Shown here: positions 1-10,500 of the stretch, in pieces
Numbering within the stretch: position 1 is the stretch's first letter
Layout of the letters: each line of letters opens with the position of its first letter
Source of the DNA: Paracoccus aminovorans
GTDB lineage: Bacteria > Pseudomonadota > Alphaproteobacteria > Rhodobacterales > Rhodobacteraceae
Direction of reading: 5' to 3'
DNA length: 64,000 nucleotides
Assembly (NCBI RefSeq): GCF_900005615.1
Contig: NZ_LN832559.1
Span: forward strand, 2,681,001-2,745,000
Position numbers and translations under genes: made by a program
The notes under the pieces: model-generated
What the model was told of the DNA's origin: nothing
Databases searched by the model: none
The model's input: only the letters and a program-made list of their open reading frames with translations

Positions 1-3000
1 TCGGCCAGCAGCGAGGGCGGCAGCGCCTCGCCGCCGACCATGACGCATTTCAGCCCCGCCATCGCCGCCGCCACCTGCGGGTCCGAAACCAGGATCCGCG
101 CCATGCTGGGCGTGCATTGCAGATGCGTCACCTTCCAGCGCCGGATCTGCGCCGCGATCGAGAAATCGCCGTCCGCGGGCGCGGCGCCATGCGGGTTCAC
201 CTCGGCCCGCAGCCGCGCCAGCATCGGGAAGCCGGCCATCACCTGCTCGGGGGCGATGCCATAGTCGATCAGGCAGGCGATCTCGCCCACGCCGATGGTC
301 TTCAGCTGTTCGACCCGCGCGATGGCGTCGTCCATCGAACCGAACAGGCCCGAATCCTCGAAATAGCGCAGGAAGGCGAATTCCAGGATGCCGTCCAGCT
401 CTTCCTCGGAGAGCGAGCCCAGGTCGATGGCCATGGGGTTGGTCATGCCCGCAGGCTTGCGGAAGGCGGGGAAATCCCAGGCATATTGCTTGACCAGCGC
501 CGCCGCGCTGCGCAGGTAGTTCTTCATCGGCTCGCGGGCGATCTCGCGCGCGGTCTCGCGGTCCTCGGCCAGGCAGGTGTGCAGCATCAGCGTGACGGTG
601 AAATGCGCCGGATCATGCCCGACCGAGCGCAGCGCCGCGTGATAATCCTTGATCCGCGCCGCCACCGTTTCGATGCTCTGGCCCAGCAAATGGGTCAGCA
701 CGTTCATGCCCAGCCGTCCGGCCTCGACCCAGGTTTCCGGGTTGCCGGCCACGGTCAGCCACAGCGGCAGTTCCTTCTGCACCGGGCGCGGCTGGGTCAC
801 GACGCCGAAGCTGCCGCCGCCGGCGCGCGGGAAATCCACGCTTTCGCCGCGCCACAGCCGGCGCAGCTGTTCGATGCCTTCGATCATCGCCGCCTTGTTG
901 TTCGGCGGCGCGTTTTCCGGGCGCAGCACGAAATCGTCCGGCTGCCAGCCCGAGGCGATGGCTAGGCCCGCCCGCCCCGAGGTCAGGTTGTCGATCACAG
1001 CCCATTCCTCGGCCACCCGGGCCGGATGGTGCAGCGGCAGCACGCAGCTGCCGGCGCGGACCGAGATGTTTCTGGTCACCGCCGCCACCGCCGCGCCCGA
1101 CACCGCCGGGTTCGGATAGGGGCCGCCGAAGGCGTGGAAATGCCGCTCGGGCGTATAGACGGCGACGAAGCCGTTCTGGTCGGCAAAACGCGCCCCCTCC
1201 AGCAGCAGTTGGTATTTCTTCGGCCCCGGCCCGTCGTCGTTGCCCCAATAGAACAGGCTGAAGTCCATGCCGCCGGCAACCTCGCGCCGCGGCTGCGCCG
1301 GGGCCGAGGACACCGCCAGCCGCGATTCCTCGCCCGCGATCACCAGCTTGAGCCCGCGCGCCAGCGACCAGAAGATCTCCAGCACCGAAATGTCGAAGCT
1401 GAGGCTGGTCACCGCCAGCCAGGCATCGCCCTCGGCATGCGGGATCACCGCATCCATGCCGGCGAAGAAATTGGCGACGTTGCGATGCTCGACCATCACC
1501 CCCTTGGGCAGGCCGGTCGAGCCCGAGGTATAGATCAGATAGGCCAGGTGCTGCGGCCCGACCGTGCCGACCGGCGCCGCCACCATGCCATGCGGCAGGT
1601 CCGAGGGAATGGTCACCACCTGCGCGCCATGCGCCGGCAGCCTGTCGGCCAGACCGTCCTGGACCAGCACCACGCGCGCGCCGGAATCCTGGAGGTAAAG
1701 CTCGACCCGCTCGGCGGGATAATCGGGGTCCAGCGGCACATAGGCGCCCCCCGCCTTCCAGATCGCCAGCGCGCCGATCACCAGTTCGGGCGAGCGTTTC
1801 GCGAACAGGCCCACCGGCTGATCGGGACCGACACCCATCGCCACCAGCTTTTCGGCCAGCGCATTGGCGGCGCGGTCCAGCTGGCCGCGGGTCAGGCCGT
1901 GGTCCTCGAAGGCAAGGGCCGATGCATCCGGGTTCTCGGCGGCCTTTTCCGCGATCAGCTCGTGGATGCAGGCCAGCCGCACCTCGGCCTGCGTGGCGTT
2001 GCGGGCAACCAGCAGATCCTCGCGCTCGGCCGCGTCCATCAGGGGAATGTCGCGCAGCGCGGTCGTGCCGGGCAGCGCGAGGCCCGCGTCCAGCGCCCGG
2101 GCCAACCGCTGCGCCTGCGCCGGCGTGATGCGGGCCGGGTCGTGCTCCAACCAGGCCCCGTCCGAGGCCAGGGCGACGGTCAGCGCCGCGCCGCGAACCG
2201 AGGCGTGCGCATCCAGGCTGATCGCCAGGTCAGGCGTCGCCATGTCGCGCAGTTCGGGCGCGCGGGCCAGCAGATCGGCCATCAAGAAGCCGCGGCCGGC
2301 CTGATCGGCCATCTGTCCCGCCATGGCGGCGCCCAATGCGGCAAGCGTCTGGTCGCCGCGGGTCTGAACCGCCAGCGGCTGCCAATCGGCGACGATCCCC
2401 TGCGCTTCGGGCTGGTCCGCGGGACGCAGCGCCAGGTCGAAGGCGCCCTGCCCGCCCAGCCGCGCCAGCAGCGCCGCCGCCAGCGCGATCCGCTCGGGTG
2501 CCGCGCCGGGCAGCAACTGCACGCGCTGGCGCGCAGCCGAGTCCTCGCCCGGCAGCACCGCCGGGTTCATCTTTGCCAGCCGCTTGCGCCACCAGCCGTC
2601 CTGTTTCGCCGCCCGCGCCGCCAGTTCGGTCAGCCGCGCGCGCTCATCGTCCGGCAGCGTCGGGATCACCGCACCCAGCGGCGGCAATTCGCCGCGAAAG
2701 ACCAGCCGGATCGCGGCATCGCCGGCGGCAATGGTCGCGATCTCGCCGTGATGCGCCAGCACGGTGCCGGGCACGATGCCGGCGCCGACCGGCTCGGTCC
2801 CGGCCGAAGCCGCGACCGCCAGCACCCGGCCATCGTCCAGCCGGATCTTGGCCTCGGTCAGCGGGTTCCAGTAACCGCCGTGGTCGAGCCCGCGCACCAG
2901 GGCGCAGATGCGCCCGGCGGGCTGGGAAAAGTCGATGATGCCGGCGGCCTCGGGGCGCTTGTCCTTGCCGACATAGCTGCGCTGCGACAGGTCCTGCTGC

Positions 3001-3527
3001 ACGCGCTGCGGCCCGGCACCCTCCAGCTGCGCCACCACATCGGCAAAGCTTTCCGCGCCGCGGGCGAAGCAGCGGGCGTTCAGGGTCAGCGCGGTATCGT
3101 CCGGGCGCAGCTCGAACAGCCGCTGGGCCAGGATGTCGCCCTCGTCCACGCCGCCCTCGATCATGTGCCAGGTGATGCCGTGCTGGGGCTCGCCGCCGAC
3201 GATCGCCCAGACCGGGGCGTTCAGCCCCGCCAGCCTGGGCAGCGGGCCGTCGTGGAAGTTGATCGCGCCAAGGTGGCCGCGCGCCAGCATCCCGGGGCGC
3301 AGGATCGACAGGTTGGCGACGCTGAACAGCCAGTCGGCCGCCGGGGCGTCCGCGGGCATCGGCGCGTCCTGATCCTCGACCGTCAGCCCGGCGCCGGTCG
3401 CCCAGTCGCGCAATTCGGGATTGTGCGTCACCACCGCGACGATGCGATGGCCGCGCGCCAGCAGCGTTTCGGCCGCATGGCGCGTCAGAGATTCGTTACC
3501 GACCAGAATCGCGGAAAATTGCGTCAT
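1..3527 (-). CDS. NRPS: formyltransferase + adenylation domain with embedded luciferase-like monooxygenase (3' truncated)
   Basis: The frame is open to the left window edge, so the C-terminus is missing. Residues 1-290 resemble Met-tRNA/ArnA-type formyltransferases, with the Asn-His pair in GAINFHDGPLPR (about residue 88) and the Asp in GGVDEGDIL (about 128). Residues 300-520 look like the remnant of a condensation domain; I see no HHxxxDG motif. The adenylation domain starts near 525 and carries YTSGSTGLPKGV (about 666). It is interrupted after FDISVLEIF, and residues 750-1112 form a flavin-dependent luciferase-like monooxygenase (starts GGMDFSLFYWG) of the MupA/Atu3671 type. The adenylation fold resumes at VTHLQCTPSMARIL. 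The start ATG overlaps the stop of the upstream glycosyltransferase by 4 bp and has AAAAGGG as ribosome site. A peptidyl carrier domain should lie off the edge. A formylated, oxidised aminoacyl unit is inferred; the substrate is unknown. Confidence 0.9.
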   Translation of the reverse strand, partial: MTQFSAILVGNESLTRHAAETLLARGHRIVAVVTHNPELRDWATGAGLTVEDQDAPMPADAPAADWLFSVANLSILRPGMLARGHLGAINFHDGPLPRLAGLNAPVWAIVGGEPQHGITWHMIEGGVDEGDILAQRLFELRPDDTALTLNARCFARGAESFADVVAQLEGAGPQRVQQDLSQRSYVGKDKRPEAAGIIDFSQPAGRICALVRGLDHGGYWNPLTEAKIRLDDGRVLAVAASAGTEPVGAGIVPGTVLAHHGEIATIAAGDAAIRLVFRGELPPLGAVIPTLPDDERARLTELAARAAKQDGWWRKRLAKMNPAVLPGEDSAARQRVQLLPGAAPERIALAAALLARLGGQGAFDLALRPADQPEAQGIVADWQPLAVQTRGDQTLAALGAAMAGQMADQAGRGFLMADLLARAPELRDMATPDLAISLDAHASVRGAALTVALASDGAWLEHDPARITPAQAQRLARALDAGLALPGTTALRDIPLMDAAEREDLLVARNATQAEVRLACIHELIAEKAAENPDASALAFEDHGLTRGQLDRAANALAEKLVAMGVGPDQPVGLFAKRSPELVIGALAIWKAGGAYVPLDPDYPAERVELYLQDSGARVVLVQDGLADRLPAHGAQVVTIPSDLPHGMVAAPVGTVGPQHLAYLIYTSGSTGLPKGVMVEHRNVANFFAGMDAVIPHAEGDAWLAVTSLSFDISVLEIFWSLARGLKLVIAGEESRLAVSSAPAQPRREVAGGMDFSLFYWGNDDGPGPKKYQLLLEGARFADQNGFVAVYTPERHFHAFGGPYPNPAVSGAAVAAVTRNISVRAGSCVLPLHHPARVAEEWAVIDNLTSGRAGLAIASGWQPDDFVLRPENAPPNNKAAMIEGIEQLRRLWRGESVDFPRAGGGSFGVVTQPRPVQKELPLWLTVAGNPETWVEAGRLGMNVLTHLLGQSIETVAARIKDYHAALRSVGHDPAHFTVTLMLHTCLAEDRETAREIAREPMKNYLRSAAALVKQYAWDFPAFRKPAGMTNPMAIDLGSLSEEELDGILEFAFLRYFEDSGLFGSMDDAIARVEQLKTIGVGEIACLIDYGIAPEQVMAGFPMLARLRAEVNPHGAAPADGDFSIAAQIRRWKVTHLQCTPSMARILVSDPQVAAAMAGLKCVMVGGEALPPSLLA

Positions 3528-4498
3528 GGCTTACCCTTTTCAACATGCACGGGCTTTGGCTGCGAACGGAGCGCGTGGCGCGTCAGATGGGACAGGTGCC
3601 CCGGCGCCCCATCGGGCGCGCGCCTCGACAAAAGGCAGCGCAGGCGGAACACCCCCGCGCCCCCCAGATGCGCGACCGTGGCCCAAAGCGCGCCCAGACG
3701 CCCATGATGTTTCTCGAAATAGCGGCGGCGAGAGTCGTACCAGTAATCCGGCACCCGCTTCCATTCCTTCATGCCGGTGCTGACCGAACCGATATGCAGC
3801 ACCAGGCTTTCGACGACGTAATGGGTCTGCCAGCCCGCCAGCGCGGCACGGCGGCACAGGTCGGTTTCCTCATAATAGAGGAAGAAGCCCTCGTCGAAGA
3901 GACCGATTCGATCCAGCACATCCATGCGGATCATCATCGACGCCCCCGCCGACCAGTCCACGCGACCGGATGTCTCGGGCTGCGGCAGCGCCACCATCTT
4001 GCGGCGCAGCAGCCGGGTGATCGGGCCGGTGCGGCTTTCCGATTCGAATTCGCCCGCGGCGCTGGGAAAGCGAAAGGCGGTGCTGTGCGGCTCGTCGTCG
4101 GTGCCGCGCAGCCGCGAGCAGGCGATTCCCGCCTGCGGATGCGCGGCCAGGTAGTCGACCAGCGCCCGGATCGCGCCCGGCTGCGGGATCGCGTCCGAAT
4201 TCAGCAGATAGACCAGATCGGCCCGGCGCCCGTCCGGCAGGCCCTGGCGGATGCCGTGGTTGTTGCCGGCGCCATAGCCGCCGTTCCAGCCCGATTGCAC
4301 CACGGCGACCCGGTCGGCGGGCCAGCCCCGGGCCTGCACCCCGGCCTGCATGGTCTCGAACGAGCCGTCGCCGGAATCGTTGTCGACGATGGTCAAGCCG
4401 CCATCCAGGCCCTGCAATTCGCGCAGCGCCGCCTCGGCCGCCTGCAGGGACATCTCGGGCGTGCGCCAGTTCAGCACCACCACATGAACGCTGGGCAT
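3524..4498 (-). CDS. Family 2 glycosyltransferase (rhamnosyltransferase-like)
   Basis: A 324-residue cytoplasmic GT-A glycosyltransferase. It opens with VVVLNWRTPEMS, the usual first strand of the GT2 fold. LTIVDNDSGDGS follows at about residue 38, then the DxD-like LLNSDA (about 100), GASMMIR and FFLYYEETDLCRRA (about 200), the acceptor-side signature of rhamnosyltransferase-like GT2 enzymes. The family transfers a nucleotide-activated sugar to a lipid or sugar acceptor. The gene sits between a PKS (2-bp gap) and an NRPS (4-bp ATGA overlap), so the three are almost certainly co-translated. That suggests it either glycosylates the assembly-line product or builds the glycan to which it is joined; both are inference. 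The ATG at 4498 was chosen over a longer upstream frame that runs through the PKS gene. Confidence 0.88.
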   Translation of the reverse strand: MPSVHVVVLNWRTPEMSLQAAEAALRELQGLDGGLTIVDNDSGDGSFETMQAGVQARGWPADRVAVVQSGWNGGYGAGNNHGIRQGLPDGRRADLVYLLNSDAIPQPGAIRALVDYLAAHPQAGIACSRLRGTDDEPHSTAFRFPSAAGEFESESRTGPITRLLRRKMVALPQPETSGRVDWSAGASMMIRMDVLDRIGLFDEGFFLYYEETDLCRRAALAGWQTHYVVESLVLHIGSVSTGMKEWKRVPDYWYDSRRRYFEKHHGRLGALWATVAHLGGAGVFRLRCLLSRRAPDGAPGHLSHLTRHALRSQPKPVHVEKGKP

Positions 4499-4500
4499 GG

Positions 4501-7500
4501 TCACTCTGCCGCCTTTGCCTGGGCCGGGGCGTCGCCGTCGGCCTGCCGCAGGATCTCGCGCAGGACCGAGGCCATGCGGCGCACGTTCGGTTCCAGCACC
4601 ATCGAGTCGTGGTCGCCCGGCACCTCGATCACCCGCAGCTGCGGCATCCAGGGCGTCCAGCCGTTGTCTTCGACCACGTAGTCGCGGCCCGAGTTGATCC
4701 AGCGCCCGCCCGTCGCCTTCCAGCGCTTGTCCAGCGGCGGCCGGAACATGGCCACCGGCCCGTCCCAGACCGACAGCCGCATCTTGGGCAGCGAGGCCAG
4801 GAACGCAGCCTCGATGGCGAGGTCGTGGAAGGCGCCGCTGGCTTCGGTCGCGACCTCGGCCTCGACCGCCTTGGCCTTGCTGCGGCGCCGAAACTCGAAG
4901 GCGACGCGGTCGCGCAGCCATTTCCAGACGAAGCCCGGACCGCCCTCGCGCAATTCGCCCAGGCGGATCGCCAGCCGGTCCTTGCGGCTGACCGGCTCGC
5001 GCAGCGGCAGCGGCGTGTCCAGCATGACCAGCATCGCCACCTCTTCGCCCGCCGCGCGCAACTGCCGCGCCATTTCGTAGGCGGTCAGCCCGCCGCCCGA
5101 GAAGCCGCCCAGAAGATAGGGGCCGTGCGGCTGCACCTGGCGGATTTCCTCGATATAGTCGCGGGCGGCCTCGGAGAAGTCCTCATGCGGCTGGTCGTCG
5201 CCCAGCAGCCCGCGCGCCTGCAGGCCGTAGAAACGGCGGTCCGGCCCGACCCGTTGCGCCAGCTGGCGCAGGTTCATGATATTGCCGAACATGCCGGCGA
5301 CGATGAAGAAGGGCGTGCCGGCGCCGCGCCCGCCCATGTCCACGACGAAGCGGAAGCGGGGTTTCTGCGATACCGGCAGCGCGGCGACATTGTCGGGCGA
5401 GACGATCTCGCGCGGGCCGGTGCGCTCCTCGACGAGCGCGGCAAGCTGGGCGATGGTCGGCGCCTCGAACAGGGTCGAGATCGGCAGGTCCACGCCGAAC
5501 GCCTTGCGGACCTGGCCGAACATGCGCACCGCGATCAGCGAATGGCCGCCCAGGTCGAAGAAGCTGTCGGCGGCGCCGACCTGGGCGATGCCCAGCAGGT
5601 CCGACCAGATCGCCGCCAGTTCGGCCTGGGTGCCGGGCGCCGGCTCGACGAAATCGCTGTCGAGGTCGGGACGCTCGAACCCGCCTTCGCTGGGCGCGGC
5701 ATCCTCGACCAGGCCGGCCTCGGCGATCAACGCGTCCAGATCCAGCGACGAGACATAGACCTGCGCCAGCCCGGTCGAGATCGCCCGGCTCAGCATCGCC
5801 GGACCGATGGCCGCGGGGATGCCCTGGCTGATGTTGTGCTGCAGGCGCCGCTCGGCCGGGGACAGGCTGCGCGCGGACTGGCCGCGCACCGGCTGGGCGG
5901 AAATCGCCGCGGCGAGCTTTCTCAGCGCAAAGCCTCGGATCTCGGCCACGACGGCACCGTCGGGCCCGGCCAGGGTGATGTCGAACTGCGCCATGCCCTG
6001 GGCGTCGCTGTTCTCGCCCGCGTTGCGGATGCGGCTGGTCAGCTGCGCCGGCAGGGGCGCGTAAAGCCGGATCGAGCGATAGCCCATGGGCACCCACAGG
6101 TTTTCCGGGGTCCAGCCCTGGATCAGCGGCATGGCCCAGCCGGTGGCAATGTCCAGCAGCGCCGGATGCGCCAGCCACGCGCCCGCCTCGCCGGCGAATT
6201 CCGGCGGCAGCGACAGTTCTGCCACGCCCTCGTCGCCCTGGATGCGGAAACGGCGCAGCACCTTCCAGCGCGGGCCGAAGGCCATCTGCCGTTCCTGGGC
6301 CGAGGCCAGGGCCGCGCCCTGCCCGTCCTGGTCCCAGGGACCCGAGACCGCCAGCGGCGCCGGCGCGGCTTCGTGCAGCCCGGCGACCAGCGCGGTCACG
6401 TTCGGATCGGCTTGCGGATCGTCGAGGATGTCGATGCGCATGGCGTCGCCCTCGGGCGTGACCCGGGTGGTCACCAGCGCCTTGTCGCCGACCAGCACCG
6501 GGCGGCGGAATTCCAGGTCGCGGATCACCAGCGGCAGCGACAGGCCGGATTCCAGCGCGGCCTCGGCCGCCAGCTCGATCCAGCCGGTGCCCGGCATCAG
6601 CGCCTGGCCGGATGCGGTCTTGTGGCCGCCGATGATCCAGTCCTCGATCCGCAGCGTGCTGCGGAATTCGCGCCCGCCCGGGACCGGCAGGCTTTCGTCC
6701 AGCAGCGGCCGGCCCTGCGGCGCGGCCACGACCGCGGCCGTGTCCAGCCCCATCGCCCGCGCGGCCATGCCGGCATCGGCCCAGACGCCCCAGTTCACCG
6801 CGACCACGCGACCCAGCGCCGGCGGCGCCGAACGCGCCACCGCGTTCAGATATTCGTTGGCGGCGACGTAATCCGCCTGCCCCGCCGGCGCGATCGCCGA
6901 CGAGGTCGAGGAGAACAGCACCGTCAGCCGGACGGGATCCTTGGCCAGCGCCTCGATCAGCGCCCGCGTGCCCAAGAGCTTGGGCGCCAGCACGTCCCAG
7001 GCGTCGTCGTCGGTCTTGGCGGCGATCAGGCTGTCGCGGATCACGCCGGCCGCGTGCAGCACCACGTCGAGGCTGCCGAAACGCGCCTTGGTCTCGGCGA
7101 CGGCATCCGCCATGTCCTCGGGCGAGGTCACGTCGGCGCGCAGCGCCAGCACCTCGGCCCCCAGGCCCTGCAACTGCCGGACCGCGGCCACGACCGCGGG
7201 CGAATCGACCCGGCCGCGCGTGGTCAGCGCCAGCTTGGCGCCGCCCCGCTGCGCCAGTTCGCGGGCGATGGCCTGGCCGATGCCGCCGAAGCCGCCGGTG
7301 ATCAGGCAGGTCGCACCCTGCGGAATGGCGGCCATGCCGTCCTCGGCCAGCGCCACCTTCTCAAGGCTTTGCTCGAAGCGGCGGCCGTCGCGCCAGGCGG
7401 CGATGGCCGCGCCCGAGGGCGCCAGCGCCTCTTCGAGCAGATTGGCGGCCAGCGCGTCGAGACCGCCCTTGGCCGGCAGGCGGATGTCCACCAGCCGGGC

Positions 7501-10500
7501 GCGGATATTCGGCATTTCATGCGGCATCACCCGGATCGGCCCGGCTGCCGCGGCCTTTTCCGGCACCGGCGCGGGTTCGTCGGCGACCCGCAGCGCGTCG
7601 TTGCAAACGGCGATCAGTTCCAGCCTGGCCTCGGGCAGTTCGGCGCCGATGGCCTGCGCCAGATGCAGAAGACCGAAAAAGCCGCGTTCCAGCTGGCTGT
7701 TGAGCAGGCTGGAGCCGGGACGGAACTTCGCCCCCTGGGTCACCGACCACAGATGCAGGATGCGGTCCGGCACCAGGTCCTGCGCCGCCAGCGCGGCCAG
7801 CAGCATCTCGTAACCCTCGCGGTCGGATTCGACCGGCAGGGTGAACCGGCCCTGCCCCTTGTCGGCAAACGTGTCGCCGACCTGCACCACGGCGACGCGC
7901 TGGCCGCGGGTCCGCAGGCCCTCGGTCACCTGCTCGGCCAGGCCCAGATCGTCGGCAAAGATCAGCCAGCTCTGCGCCAGGGGCGCCACCGGCCCCTGCG
8001 GCCCGATCTCGATATTCGGCGAGGCCAGCTTCCAGGCCGGGCGCCAGCCCCATTCGGCAAGCTCCTCGATGCGGGCCAGTTCCTCGGCGGTCTCGGCCGC
8101 GACGCTGGCGGAACGCTCGATGAAATAGCGCTTGCGCTGGAAGGCATAGCCGGGCAGCGACAGGCGCCGGCGCCGGGCATCGCCCCAGATCTGGTCCCAG
8201 TCGATCACGCCGCCGCAGGCCCAGAACCGGGCCAGCGCCGCGATGAAATAGCTGTCGTCCGCGGTCGCATGATCGCGGTGGCGCAGGGTCGAGACGACCT
8301 GATGCGCCGCCACCGCCGGATTGGCCTTGGCCATGGCCTGCATGGCCCGGCCCGGCCCGACCTCCAGGAACACCCGGCCCGGCACCTGCGCCAGATGCGC
8401 TATGCCGTCGGCAAAGCGCACGGTGCCGCGCAGATGCGCGACCCAATAGTCCGGGCTGGTCGCCTCGGCATCGGTCAGCGCCTGGCCGGTGCGGTTCGAG
8501 ATGATCGGGACCTGCGGCGGGTTCAACCGGATCGAGGCCAGATAGGCCCGGAACTCGGCCAGGATCCCCTCCAGCATGCGCGAATGCGCGGCGATGGAGA
8601 TGGCGATGCGCTGGCATTCGATCTCGCGCGCCGCCATTTTCGCGGCGAAGGCGTCCAGCTTGGCGTCGGGGCCCGAGACGACCGACATCGACGGGCCGTT
8701 CACCGCCGCCAGGTCCAGGCCCAACTCCTCCAGTTCGGCGGCGAAATCCTGCGGCTCCAGCGGCACCGACAGCATCCCGCCCGCCGGAACGCGGTCGAAC
8801 AGCAGCCCGCGCAGCCGCACCAGGCCGATGCAATCCTCGAAGGACATCACCCCGGCGATGCAGGCGGCGGTGTTTTCGCCCATGGAATGGCCGATCAGGG
8901 CCGAGGGCGAGACGCCCCAGCTGATCCACAGCTGCGCCAGCGCATATTCCGTAATCATCAGCAGCGGCAGTTGCAGCGAGGGTTGCAGCAGCCGCCGGTC
9001 CGCCTCGGCCTCGGCGCCCGGCTCGGGCAGCCACAGCGCGCGCAGGTCGGTGCCATGCGCCTGCGCCATGTGGTCGAGGCCGCGGTCCATCCAGTCGCGG
9101 AACACCGGCTCGGTCTCGTAAAGCCCGCGGGCCATGCCGGCATATTGCGCGCCGCCGCCGGGCAGCATGAACACCGCCTCGGCCGGGTCGCCGACCGGCT
9201 GGTGGTCGAAGACCAGGCGCGGGTCGGGATCGGCCAGCAGCGCCGCCGCCTCGGCCGCATCGCGGGCGACCAGTACCCGGCGGCGGTCGAACTGCCGCCG
9301 GCCCTGCGTCAGGGTGAAGGACAGGTCGGCCATGTCCACGCCGGGGTTGGCGCCCAGCCAGGCCGACAGCGCCGCGCTATTGGCGTCCAGCGCCGCCTTG
9401 CTGCGGCCCGAGACGGCGACGATCTGGAACGGCCAGTCGGATTCGCCCGAAGGCTGCGCCAGCGGCGGTTCCTGCAGGATCACATGCGCATTGGTGCCGC
9501 CGACGCCCAGCGAGTTCACCCCGGCGCGGCGCGGCCCGGCGATGGGCCAGCCGCCCAAGGCATAGTTGACGCGAAACGGCCCGCCCTCGAAGTCGATGGC
9601 CGGGTTCGGCGCTTCATAGCCCAGGCTGGGCGGGATCTGGCCGTGATGCACCGCCAGGGCCGACTTGATCAGCCCCGCGCTGCCCGCCGCCGTATCCAGA
9701 TGGCCGATATTGGTCTTGACCGAGCCGATATGGCAGGGCCCCTGCCGCGTGCCGTCCGAGACCCGCTCATAGGCCTGGTTCAGCGCCGCGACCTCGATCG
9801 GGTCGCCCAGCGCCGTGCCGGTGCCGTGGCATTCGACATAGCCGATGCTGTCGGAACTGACCCCGGCCATCACCAGCGCCTCGGAAATCGCCTGGGCCTG
9901 GCCCTCGACGCTGGGGGCGAGATAGCCCGCCTTGGCGGCGCCGTCGTTGTTGATGGCCGAGCCCTTGATGATCGCCCAGACATGGTCGCCATCGGCAATC
10001 GCGTCCGCCGCCCGCCGCAGCGCCAGCACCGCCGCGCCGCTGCCGAAGACGGTGCCCTGCGCGCGGTGGTCGAAGGCGTGGCAATGGCCGTCCGGCGACA
10101 GGATCTCGTTTTCCTTGTAGAGATAGCCGACGCCATGCGGCAGCTCGATGGTGACGCCGCCGGCCAGCGCCATGTCGCATTCGCCCGAATTCAGCGACTG
10201 GCAGGCCATGTGGACCGCGACCAGCGAGGTCGAGCAGGCCGTCTGCACGTTGACCGACGGCCCCTTCAGGTCGAAGACATGGCTGACGCGGGTCGACAGG
10301 AAATCCTTGTCGTTGCCGGTATGGCGCAACAGGAAATGCCCCACGCCATCGACCAGATCGCGGTTCGAGCACACGTTCCAGTAGTAATAGCTGCCCGCGC
10401 CGCAGCCGGCCCAGACGCCGATATTGCCGGCGAAACGCTCGGGCACATGGGCGGCATCCTCCAGCGCGTGCCAGCAGGTCTCAAGGAACTTGCGGTGCTG

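Noticed and set aside
117..3707. Long plus-strand frames opposite the NRPS
   Set aside because: Antisense shadows; the minus-strand frame is continuous to the window edge and carries clear catalytic motifs.
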